19,778 nt of DNA, taken from Halieaceae bacterium. Its GTDB lineage: Bacteria > Pseudomonadota > Gammaproteobacteria > Pseudomonadales > Halieaceae. A program made the position numbers and the translations under genes. Below the pieces are notes generated by a model that worked only from the letters and a program-made list of their open reading frames with translations, had not been told where the DNA came from and searched no databases. The stretch covers positions 35,593-55,370 of the forward strand of contig NYTG01000022.1 in assembly GCA_002683395.1 (NCBI GenBank). Reading direction: 5' to 3'. The stretch's first letter is position 1; each line of letters begins with the position of its first letter. Positions 1-6,189 of the stretch are shown in pieces.

Positions 1-221
1 ATTACCGCCACAGCCTCTGTGGAAAGCAAACCCGAGCGATATTGTGTTGCGACGAGTGCGGAGACCCACTGCGCCCCGAGGAGGTCTCCGCGCAGGCGGG
101 GGAAGTCTTGAGCACCTATATCGCGCATCTGGCATCGCGGGGCGAAGAGGTGCCCTCAGACGGCGAATTAGCGCGTGACGCAGCGCGCTATTGGCGTGAG
201 AACAGGAGTGACGAAGCATGA
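1..221 (+). CDS. C-terminal fragment of a probable HxlR-type transcriptional regulator (5' end outside window)
   Basis: An open frame enters from the left edge (first full codon at base 3) and stops with TGA at 219-221, giving 72 visible residues. It contains a Cys-containing stretch, SLCGKQTRAILCCDECGDPL, followed by RPEEV. This resembles the tail found after the winged helix in longer HxlR (DUF24) regulators, where a Cys/His-rich turn precedes a GEPLRPRDV-like segment. The DNA-binding part lies outside the window, so the family call rests on the tail only. Its TGA overlaps the ATG of the class II aldolase gene (ATGA), so the two are probably cotranscribed and translationally coupled. That would make it a candidate local regulator of the aldolase. 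Another zinc-ribbon-like regulator is possible. Confidence 0.5.
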   Translation, partial: YRHSLCGKQTRAILCCDECGDPLRPEEVSAQAGEVLSTYIAHLASRGEEVPSDGELARDAARYWRENRSDEA

Positions 222-1006
222 ATGAGAAGGTCAACCAGTTGGTGATGAACGCTGACTTGGCAGCGATGCCGGGGGAAGGTTTAGATCCGGTGGCCGAGCA
301 GTTGCATCGCAAGCAACGGCTTGCTGCCGCGCTGAGAATATTCGGTAAGTTTGGATTTGACGAGGGGGTGGCGGGGCACATTACCGTCCGCGACCCCCTC
401 GACAGCGAGACGTTTTGGGTCAACCCTATGGGGCGTTCATTCAAACTGATACGAGTCTCTGATCTGATACGAGTGAGTCACGCGGGCGATATCGTTGAAG
501 GTGAAGGTCTCCTGAATGGCGCCGCATTTACCATCCACAGCCATATTCACCAGACCCGCCCGGAGGTAACGGCCGCCGCTCATGCGCACTCCATCTATGG
601 CAAAACCTGGTCGGCTCTCGGGCGACTGCTCGACCCCATCACACAGGATGCCTGTGCTTTTTATGACGATCTTGCGCTGCTCGATGACTATACGGGCGTC
701 GTCGTCTCGATGAGTGAAGGTGAGCGTCTGGCCGCTGCGTTGGGCGACAAAAAAGCCATTGTGCTCAAGAATCATGGTCATCTCACGGTGGGGGAGTCAG
801 TAGACGAAGCGCTCTGGTGGTATGTGACCTTTGAACGAAGCTGTCAGGCACAGCTCATGGCAGAAGCGGCGGGGACAACGAGCCCTATACCCCACGATAT
901 GGCGTTGCATACCGCGGGGCAGGTGGGCAGTACGCTGGCGGGTTGGTTCAGTGCGCAACCGCTCTTTGACGTGATCTTGGCGGAGCAGCCCGATCTTCTC
1001 GACTAG
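218..1006 (+). CDS. Class II aldolase/adducin family protein
   Basis: This 262-residue protein has the class II aldolase/adducin fold signature. Near residue 54 is GHITVRDP, then WVNPMGRSF (67-75). The metal-binding His pair is in the HAHS motif (H122, H124), and the third His is in the NHGHL motif (H186). In this family a divalent metal bound by three His polarises a hydroxy-ketone for aldol cleavage, epimerisation or decarboxylation. The metal ligands are intact, so an enzymatic role is likely, but the substrate cannot be read from sequence. The form with a long N-terminus and an RPEV segment before the HAH resembles the many uncharacterised cytosolic members seen in proteobacteria. The ATG overlaps the stop of the preceding regulator gene. 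Its stop overlaps by four bases the stop of a convergent membrane-protein gene. Confidence 0.85.
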   Translation: MNEKVNQLVMNADLAAMPGEGLDPVAEQLHRKQRLAAALRIFGKFGFDEGVAGHITVRDPLDSETFWVNPMGRSFKLIRVSDLIRVSHAGDIVEGEGLLNGAAFTIHSHIHQTRPEVTAAAHAHSIYGKTWSALGRLLDPITQDACAFYDDLALLDDYTGVVVSMSEGERLAAALGDKKAIVLKNHGHLTVGESVDEALWWYVTFERSCQAQLMAEAAGTTSPIPHDMALHTAGQVGSTLAGWFSAQPLFDVILAEQPDLLD

Positions 1007-1632
1007 TTTCGGGTTAGCAGACGCTCTTCGTCGAGAAGCGGATTATCGGTGTCAAGCTGATCGCGGTTGAAGGCGTACCAGAGAGACACTAGAACCATCG
1101 TCTCGATCATCACGAGTACCCAATGCAGGGAAATCACCTGTTCGGCGCGTCCATCGACGCCGGCAAACTGCTCGAGGCCCGTATAGAGCCCCCAAGCGCC
1201 TGCCATGCCCAGTAGATAACCCGCCTGCTTGGCCATATCCAGCTTGCGCAGTTGCTCGATAGAGACCATCAGCAGGGTTTCACAGCGCACAAGATAATTA
1301 CCCAGAGAGAAAGTCAGCTGGTAGCCGATATAAACGAACAGTGCTAGCGGCAACTCAAGCGGCAGAATGAGCACTGCTGCGACCCCGCTGAGGGTAACCA
1401 GCTCGACCAGCAGCGACAGGCGAAAAAACCAGCCCGGTGCAAGAATCCGACGATACTGGGTAGCGACCATCAAAGTGCCCAGCGCCAGCCCGATCCCTCC
1501 CGCAGAGAAGATAGCGGGTGATAACGGTGTGTACAGAGTGAATACGGCGCCCACCGACAGGCCCAGAAAAAGCGAGTTGAGAAATTTGTAGCGGACAAAC
1601 GCGCCTGGGCGGATCGCAGGGTGCGGAGCCAT
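1003..1632 (-). CDS. Unrecognised six-helix membrane protein, last gene of the cobalamin-riboswitch operon
   Basis: This 209-residue protein is strongly hydrophobic, with six likely membrane helices at about 17-37, 39-60, 68-90, 95-115, 136-156 and 168-188. A charged cytosolic-looking tail follows (residues 189-209). A loop or helix end carries the only cysteine (C117, in YLVRCETLL), and a short polar segment LDMAKQAGYL (131-140) precedes helix 5. I do not recognise the family. The N-terminal helices have the look of one half of a major-facilitator transporter. The size, helix count and single Cys also recall the small B12 transporter BtuM, but I cannot show homology to either. The start lies 2 bases after the cobO stop with no good ribosome binding site, so translation is probably coupled to cobO. 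Membership in the btuB-cobO operon makes a B12-related role plausible. Confidence 0.75.
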   Translation of the reverse strand: MAPHPAIRPGAFVRYKFLNSLFLGLSVGAVFTLYTPLSPAIFSAGGIGLALGTLMVATQYRRILAPGWFFRLSLLVELVTLSGVAAVLILPLELPLALFVYIGYQLTFSLGNYLVRCETLLMVSIEQLRKLDMAKQAGYLLGMAGAWGLYTGLEQFAGVDGRAEQVISLHWVLVMIETMVLVSLWYAFNRDQLDTDNPLLDEERLLTRN

Positions 1633-1634
1633 AT

Positions 1635-2234
1635 TTAGTAGTCTACGCCCTGTCTGGCGCGAACGCCGGCGCGATAGGCGTGTTTCACTTCCTTTACTTC
1701 AGAGACGGTATCCATCGCTTCCCGCAATGCCTGACCACCACCACGCCCGGTCACGACCACGCTTTGCGATTCGGGTCGACCGGTGAGCGCGGCGATCACC
1801 TCGCTCTCCGGCAAGTAATCGAAGGCCAGCATGTAAGTGAGTTCGTCAAGCACCACCAGGTCATAACCAGCATCTTGCAGCATCGCTAAGGCTTGTTCCC
1901 ATGTGCGCTGTGCCGCGGCGATATCACCCTCTCTATCTTGAGTGTCCCAGGTGAAACCCGTCCCCATTTGGTAAAGCGTCACCCCGGGCAACTGCTCCTT
2001 CACAAAGACTTCCTCGCCTGAGGACTGGACGCCTTTGATGAACTGGACGATGCCCACTGATTGGCCGTATCCCAGCGCGCGCATGACCATGCCGAAGGCC
2101 GAGCTGGTCTTGCCCTTGCCATCGCCGGTGAGTAAGACGCTGACACCCCGCTCGACATCGGCTTTGGCAATACCGTCATCCACGGCAGCTTTTTGCTTGG
2201 CCATGGCCTTATTGTGTTTGGTGGTGCGATCCAT
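1635..2234 (-). CDS. cobO: Corrinoid adenosyltransferase, CobO/BtuR (CobA) family
   Basis: This 199-residue cytosolic enzyme transfers the 5'-deoxyadenosyl group of ATP to cob(I)alamin or cob(I)yrinic acid a,c-diamide, making the coenzyme form of B12. The P-loop variant GDGKGKTS (residues 37-44) is the family signature. VQFIKG follows near 63-68, then VVLDELTYML in the middle and the closing HAYRAGVRARQGVDY, which matches the usual CobO/BtuR terminus. Length is normal (about 200). The chosen ATG has an AGGA ribosome binding site about 8 bases upstream that overlaps the TAG of the btuB-like gene. The gap between the two genes is only 9 bases. Cobalamin should therefore control uptake and adenosylation together through the upstream riboswitch. 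No other B12 synthesis gene is in the window, which suits a salvage role. Confidence 0.93.
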   Translation of the reverse strand: MDRTTKHNKAMAKQKAAVDDGIAKADVERGVSVLLTGDGKGKTSSAFGMVMRALGYGQSVGIVQFIKGVQSSGEEVFVKEQLPGVTLYQMGTGFTWDTQDREGDIAAAQRTWEQALAMLQDAGYDLVVLDELTYMLAFDYLPESEVIAALTGRPESQSVVVTGRGGGQALREAMDTVSEVKEVKHAYRAGVRARQGVDY

Positions 2235-2243
2235 GGTTGCGTC

Positions 2244-4202
2244 CTAGAGGTTCACGCGAATGCCCGCGTAGGCGGTTATGCCGGGCATCCGATAGCCGGG
2301 CAGTTGTTGATCAGATTGATCAGTCAGGTTAAGCACTCTTGCCTCCAGAGACCAGCGAGGAGTCGCCGCCCACCTGGCGGTTAGGTCTACCGTCAGGGTG
2401 TCGTCAATGGGGGTCATGAAGGGGTCGGTGGCCTCACCGGTATGTCGTGCGGTGAGCCTTGCCGACCAAGCGCTGTGTTCCCATACAATGCTCAGCCGAC
2501 CGCTTTGTTCCGGTCGGTAAGGTCGATCATTCCCATTTTGCTGGGTGGCATCCACCCAAGTGAAGTTTCCCTCCATCAGCCAGTGTTGAGAGAGCGGCAG
2601 ACTCGCGACCAGTTCCACACCTTCTGAAGTACTTGTGCCATTGGTCTGCAGATAACCGCTGTAAGTGGCGAGATCGTATATGATTTCATTGTCGATCTGC
2701 TGGTCAAACCAAACGAGCTCGAGCGCCAATTGCGCGACGTTGCCCAGTATGCCGACTTCCCAACCTTCCGACTGCTCCTCGAGCAGCGGCGTTCCAGCGG
2801 CTGGGGCATAGGCAAACGGACCATTGTTGTAAGCGATTTCGTAGAGGCTGGGGGCCCTAAAACCGGTGCCCATTGCGCCGCGCAATGCCCACCCTTCAGC
2901 AGCGCCCGTGAACGCGTATCGCCCACTGACTCGCCAGCTCTCAAACTCTCCAAAATCATCGTTGTCATCGTGCCGCCAGCCCACCGTCATGACGCCCTGA
3001 CCAAAGCGTTGCTGGGCTTCAAGGTAGATTCCCGTGTTATCTCTTGACCAATTGGTGCTGGCGTCAGACAGCGATTGCTCCTCTTGATCCACGCCATAGG
3101 TCAATCGGGTATTGTCGGTGGCTTGCCAGGAGCCCACCAAAGAGAGGGTGTCGGTCTCGCCGCTGGTTTCGTAGGAAAGTTGCTTCGCTGAGAAAAAGGC
3201 GCGCTCCGTCTCGCTCGAAGCAAAACTGAGCTCGACAGAGTGCTGATCAGACGTATATCGAGCCGCCGCGCGCCAGGCCTGCTGTTCATATTCGTCTTCA
3301 CAATCGTGGATGAGGGCGAAGGTTGCGACGTCGTAGCACCCGTCGTATTCGTTGTCGCCGGATAGGTCAGTTGCGGCGACATGCAGCGACAAAGCGTCAT
3401 TGAGTGCCATCGAGAGGGCTCCGTGCGCAGTCGTATTTTCATACCCATCGCGATCCGGATTCACGCTATCGATGTCTCTGGCATTGATGCCATCCGTCTC
3501 CAGTTGCGCAATAGAGATAGACCCGGTCACGCGATCGCTGCTCACCACGCCATTCACGGCGGCCTGATAAAAATCGTCACCGCCCGCCTCGAAAAATCCC
3601 TCGAGCCCGGTCTCCGCGTTGTCATCAGTGGTGGACATCAGAATCACGCCACCGGCGTCCGCGCCCCATAGCAGCCCTTGAGGGCCGCGCAGAATCTCTA
3701 CCCGAGACAGTCCGCTACTCATAAGATGCTCAATGCGGGGACTTATCTGGGGGGAAGAAGGATCAGCGATGTTGATGCCGTCAAGCACGATACGGGTGCG
3801 GTAACCTTCCTCGCCGCGAATCCTTACCGCAGCTGCCTTGCCGTAACCGCCATCCATGGTCACGGTCACACCGGGCTGCGTGTCTAACAATGAACCCAGA
3901 TCCGCGTAGCCGAGCGAGCGCATGTCTTCGCTGTCCAGTACGCTGACGGAGACGCCAATTTGGTCGATTAGATCAGGTGTGCGCGACGATACGATCACTT
4001 CTTCTACAGCACTCTCAGCCGGCGCTTCCTCTGCGGAGGCGGCGGTCGCCCCAGCGACCGGCAGCGCAAAGCATGTCATGATCGAGAGCGCAGTAGCCCA
4101 GGCACGGGGTGCCGGGTCAACGCTGTTGTCCGTGCTTGAAAAGGTGTCGGTGTGAAGCCTGAGTCGGCCAGTCCCGAGCCTACGGTTACGGTATGAGTTC
4201 AT
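2244..4202 (-). CDS. btuB: TonB-dependent outer-membrane receptor, BtuB-like cobalamin receptor
   Basis: This is a TonB-dependent receptor of about 652 residues. It has an N-terminal signal peptide ending near residue 57 (ATAASA/EEAP), a TonB box EEVIVSSR (about 67-74) and a plug domain with IRVEILRGPQ-like sequence (SRVEILRGPQGLLWGADAGG). A 22-strand type barrel follows, ending GITAYAGIRVNL. Family knowledge plus the cobalamin riboswitch directly upstream and cobO directly downstream support corrinoid as the substrate. Start choice: an AAAGGG element abuts an ATG at 4211, leaving no spacing, but sits about 9 bases from the in-frame ATG at 4202, so 4202 is preferred. The signal peptide then has an unusually long polar leader of about 33 residues before the hydrophobic core. 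Two cysteines (DGCYDV and IHDCED) could form a disulfide in an external loop. The last residue is Leu rather than the common Phe or Trp. Confidence 0.88.
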   Translation of the reverse strand: MNSYRNRRLGTGRLRLHTDTFSSTDNSVDPAPRAWATALSIMTCFALPVAGATAASAEEAPAESAVEEVIVSSRTPDLIDQIGVSVSVLDSEDMRSLGYADLGSLLDTQPGVTVTMDGGYGKAAAVRIRGEEGYRTRIVLDGINIADPSSPQISPRIEHLMSSGLSRVEILRGPQGLLWGADAGGVILMSTTDDNAETGLEGFFEAGGDDFYQAAVNGVVSSDRVTGSISIAQLETDGINARDIDSVNPDRDGYENTTAHGALSMALNDALSLHVAATDLSGDNEYDGCYDVATFALIHDCEDEYEQQAWRAAARYTSDQHSVELSFASSETERAFFSAKQLSYETSGETDTLSLVGSWQATDNTRLTYGVDQEEQSLSDASTNWSRDNTGIYLEAQQRFGQGVMTVGWRHDDNDDFGEFESWRVSGRYAFTGAAEGWALRGAMGTGFRAPSLYEIAYNNGPFAYAPAAGTPLLEEQSEGWEVGILGNVAQLALELVWFDQQIDNEIIYDLATYSGYLQTNGTSTSEGVELVASLPLSQHWLMEGNFTWVDATQQNGNDRPYRPEQSGRLSIVWEHSAWSARLTARHTGEATDPFMTPIDDTLTVDLTARWAATPRWSLEARVLNLTDQSDQQLPGYRMPGITAYAGIRVNL

Positions 4203-4262
4203 CGGTGCCATCCCTTTCGCCTGTCAGCGTTATGCTCTGAGTTGCCATCAAGCGTTGTTTGA

Positions 4263-4331
4263 AGGGCTGGGGATGCTAAACACGGCGCGGCATGACGACC
4301 GGGCGTATCGGACGCATCCTGCAGAAGCCCT
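4263..4331 (-). promoter_or_regulatory. Long nested hairpin between the cobalamin riboswitch and the btuB start (possible expression platform)
   Basis: Read on the minus strand, AGGGCT...GGATGC is followed about 37 bases later by GCATCC..AGCCCT. Two six-base-pair blocks therefore nest in the same order and can form one interrupted stem. The outer pair joins 4326-4331 to 4263-4268 and the inner pair joins 4314-4319 to 4271-4276. No U-run follows the 3' arm, so it does not look like an intrinsic terminator. The 3' arm reads AGCCCTTC, and its CCCTT could instead pair with the AAGGG of the btuB ribosome binding site. A ligand-dependent switch of initiation is possible; the pairing is seen, the mechanism is inferred. 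Confidence 0.5.
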
Positions 4332-4354
4332 CCGCTCCACATGATGAGGTTGTA

Positions 4355-4475
4355 TCAGGCAGGTATCGGGCTCTCACCAGTGTGATGACCGTTGCGGGGG
4401 CAGCGCCGGACTTGAAGATTTCTCACCGGACTTCCCTTTTAACCTACCCAGATCAATAGATCGGCAGGCACCTGA
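4355..4475 (-). ncRNA. Cobalamin (B12/AdoCbl) riboswitch
   Basis: On the minus strand the conserved parts appear in the right order. AGGTGCCTGCC starts the element (about 4473), then AAAAGGGAAGTCCGG, a second GTCCGG, and the near-invariant core GCGCTGCCCCCGCAACGG (about 4388-4406). The B12 box-like segment AGCCCGATACCTGCCTG (about 4356-4372) closes it. The core and the ACCTGCC element are hallmarks of cobalamin riboswitches, which repress downstream genes when adenosyl- or other cobalamins bind. The B12 box departs from the usual AGCCAGGAGACCTGCC by a shortened middle. The element lies just after a promoter and about 150 bases before the btuB-like start, and should control btuB, cobO and the membrane protein. 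Confidence 0.93.
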
Positions 4476-4483
4476 TGGCCGGC

Positions 4484-4512
4484 ACAGTACTCTTCCGCGA
4501 TACTCAGGTCAA
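4484..4512 (-). promoter_or_regulatory. Sigma70-like promoter of the riboswitch operon
   Basis: Read on the minus strand, TTGACC (4507-4512) and TACTGT (4484-4489) are separated by exactly 17 bases. The -35 box matches the consensus at five of six positions and the -10 box at four. Transcription would start about 7 bases downstream, near 4477, just before the first conserved base of the riboswitch. That fits a minimal leader. The call is by consensus match and position only. Confidence 0.6.
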
Positions 4513-4534
4513 TTGTGGCGGATGTTAAGATTGC

Positions 4535-5068
4535 ATGATGAACTCTGCCCCCGTGCTATCGCTACCCTCCGAGGCCCAACGGCGCCGCGTGGCAACACTA
4601 TTGGGACGCGATCCTAGAGGATTGCGCGCGATACCTGTCTTCGATGGAGAGGGCGATCCGTTGGTCATTCGAGTCGCTTCTATCGTCGACGGCAAACCGT
4701 TCCCGACGCTTTACTGGCTGGTGGGCTCAGATATTTGCCTGCGCATTGATCGGCTTGAGGCTGCAGGCGCAATTGCCGAGCTGCAGCGGCGTGTTGATGC
4801 CTCTGGGGTGCTGCGAAGTGCGATGCTCGAAGATCACGCTCGGCATCGAAAGGAGCGGGCAGGCTTCCTTTCTTCAGAGGAGCGGCAGGTGCTTCAGGCG
4901 CGAGGCATGCAGGCCGCGCTGGACGAGCGGGGGATCGGAGGTATTGCGGAGCCCGACCGGATTCGTTGCCTGCATACCTGGTATGCGGCGCACCTCGTCA
5001 CCCCAAACGCGGTCGGAAGGCTCGTTGATGAGCTGCTCGCAGATGGTGAATACTTGGCCGCTGACTGA
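4535..5068 (+). CDS. DUF501 family protein
   Basis: This 177-residue soluble protein matches the DUF501 family. It has RRVATLLGRDPRGLRA near the N-terminus, then a central DGKPFPTLYWLVGSDICLRI, the RLEAAGAI helix, and a C-terminal LHTWYAAHLV segment. The PFPTLYWL motif followed by a conserved cysteine (DIC) is the family hallmark. Its function is unknown. In actinobacteria, relatives sit between ftsB and ppx genes, which is not the case here. The start is one of two adjacent ATG codons at 4535 and 4538, neither with a strong ribosome binding site. The gene runs divergently from the riboswitch operon and is followed after 58 bases by the DAHP synthase gene on the same strand, with which it may be cotranscribed. 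Confidence 0.8.
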   Translation: MMNSAPVLSLPSEAQRRRVATLLGRDPRGLRAIPVFDGEGDPLVIRVASIVDGKPFPTLYWLVGSDICLRIDRLEAAGAIAELQRRVDASGVLRSAMLEDHARHRKERAGFLSSEERQVLQARGMQAALDERGIGGIAEPDRIRCLHTWYAAHLVTPNAVGRLVDELLADGEYLAAD

Positions 5069-5126
5069 CTCGATGTCAGTGGTATCCTTCGCCGCTGACA
5101 AAAAGTAGCTTGACGGGAAACGCAAC

Positions 5127-6185
5127 ATGTCCACCAATACTGACGACCTTCGCATTCGCAACCTGCGCGAGCTGTTGGTCCCTGAAGCACTGATCGCGGA
5201 GATGCCGGGCGAAGGGTCGCTGGCTGAGCACGTGGCTTCATCCCGAACGGCGATTCAGTCGATCCTCGAACGCTCAGATGACCGTCTTGTGGTCGTCGTA
5301 GGGCCCTGCTCGATCCATGATCCCGAGGCCGCGTTGGATTACGCGGCTCGACTGAAGACGCTGGCCGACGAGGTCGCGGACGATATCCTCGTGGTGATGC
5401 GCGTTTATTTCGAAAAGCCACGCACCACCGTGGGTTGGAAGGGTCTCATTAACGACCCCCACCTGGACAATTCTTTTGACGTTAACGAAGGCCTGCGCCG
5501 CGCTAGGCAGCTATTGCTGGATATTAATGCTGTGGGTCTGCCCACGGCGACGGAATACCTTGATTTGATCTCCCCCCAGTACATTGCCGACCTCATCAGC
5601 TGGGGCGCTATTGGCGCGCGGACAACTGAAAGTCAGAGTCACCGTGAGTTAGCGAGCGGCCTGTCTTGCCCGGTCGGTTTTAAGAACGGCACCGGCGGGA
5701 ATATCCAGATTGCGGTCGATGCCATTGGTGCCGCGCAACATTCCCACCACTTCTTGTCCGTGACTAAAGGTGGGCAGTCGGCCATTTTCGAAACGGCCGG
5801 CAATCCTTATTGCCACCTGATCCTTAGAGGTGGGCCGCAACCGAATTACGATATGTTTTCAGTAGACGATGCCTGTGCAATGCTGGGTAAAGCCAAACTG
5901 CCCGAGAACCTGATGATCGATGCCAGTCACGCCAACTCCCGCAAGCAGCCCGAGCGGCAGGTTTCGGTCGTTGAGGATATTGCGACTCAGGTAGAGAGAG
6001 GGGATCGTCGTATCGTGGGTCTGATGCTCGAGAGTTTTATCGAAGCGGGTCGTCAGGATGTGGTAAGCAAAGATAAGCTGGTTTATGGGCAGAGCATTAC
6101 CGATCCTTGCATGGATTGGGCGCAAACGGTGACCACCCTACAGACCCTTGCCAAAGCCGTTCAGTCACGGCGTGACTCGGTGTAA
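5127..6185 (+). CDS. aroG: 3-deoxy-7-phosphoheptulonate (DAHP) synthase, class I AroFGH type
   Basis: This 352-residue cytosolic enzyme condenses phosphoenolpyruvate and erythrose 4-phosphate to DAHP, the first step of the shikimate pathway to aromatic amino acids. GPCSIHDP (59-66) includes the metal-ligand Cys61. Next come MRVYFEKPRTTVGWKG (91-106), GAIGARTTESQ, SGLSCPVGFKNGT, LSVTKGGQSA, LILRGG and DASHANSRKQ with the metal-binding His. Length matches the E. coli paralogues (about 350). Residues corresponding to the effector pocket of AroG are largely kept (DLISP, ELASGLS), so feedback control by an aromatic amino acid is expected. Which effector applies cannot be read, so aroG is a family label rather than proof of Phe sensitivity. 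The start ATG is preceded by GGGAAA about 7 bases away. No attenuator-like leader was found upstream. The mscS-like gene starts four bases after the stop. Confidence 0.93.
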   Translation: MSTNTDDLRIRNLRELLVPEALIAEMPGEGSLAEHVASSRTAIQSILERSDDRLVVVVGPCSIHDPEAALDYAARLKTLADEVADDILVVMRVYFEKPRTTVGWKGLINDPHLDNSFDVNEGLRRARQLLLDINAVGLPTATEYLDLISPQYIADLISWGAIGARTTESQSHRELASGLSCPVGFKNGTGGNIQIAVDAIGAAQHSHHFLSVTKGGQSAIFETAGNPYCHLILRGGPQPNYDMFSVDDACAMLGKAKLPENLMIDASHANSRKQPERQVSVVEDIATQVERGDRRIVGLMLESFIEAGRQDVVSKDKLVYGQSITDPCMDWAQTVTTLQTLAKAVQSRRDSV

Positions 6186-6189
6186 GGCA

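Noticed and set aside
446..474. Direct repeat of ctgatacgagt in the class II aldolase gene, giving LIRVSD LIRVS.
   Set aside because: The protein keeps the length expected for the family here, so it is not a duplication that extended the gene; a chance or local-conversion repeat within a conserved segment.
2576..2968. Overlapping open frame inside the btuB-like gene, same strand.
   Set aside because: The TonB receptor frame holds the family motifs throughout; the other frame has no recognisable motif and a shadow-like composition.
4263..4331. The nested hairpin read as an intrinsic terminator of the riboswitch.
   Set aside because: No U-run follows the 3' arm on the minus strand; it remains only as a possible initiation-control element.
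4644..5108. Second plus-strand frame across the DUF501 gene.
   Set aside because: The DUF501 motifs are in the other frame; this one is Arg/Ser-rich, as expected of an out-of-frame shadow in GC-rich DNA.
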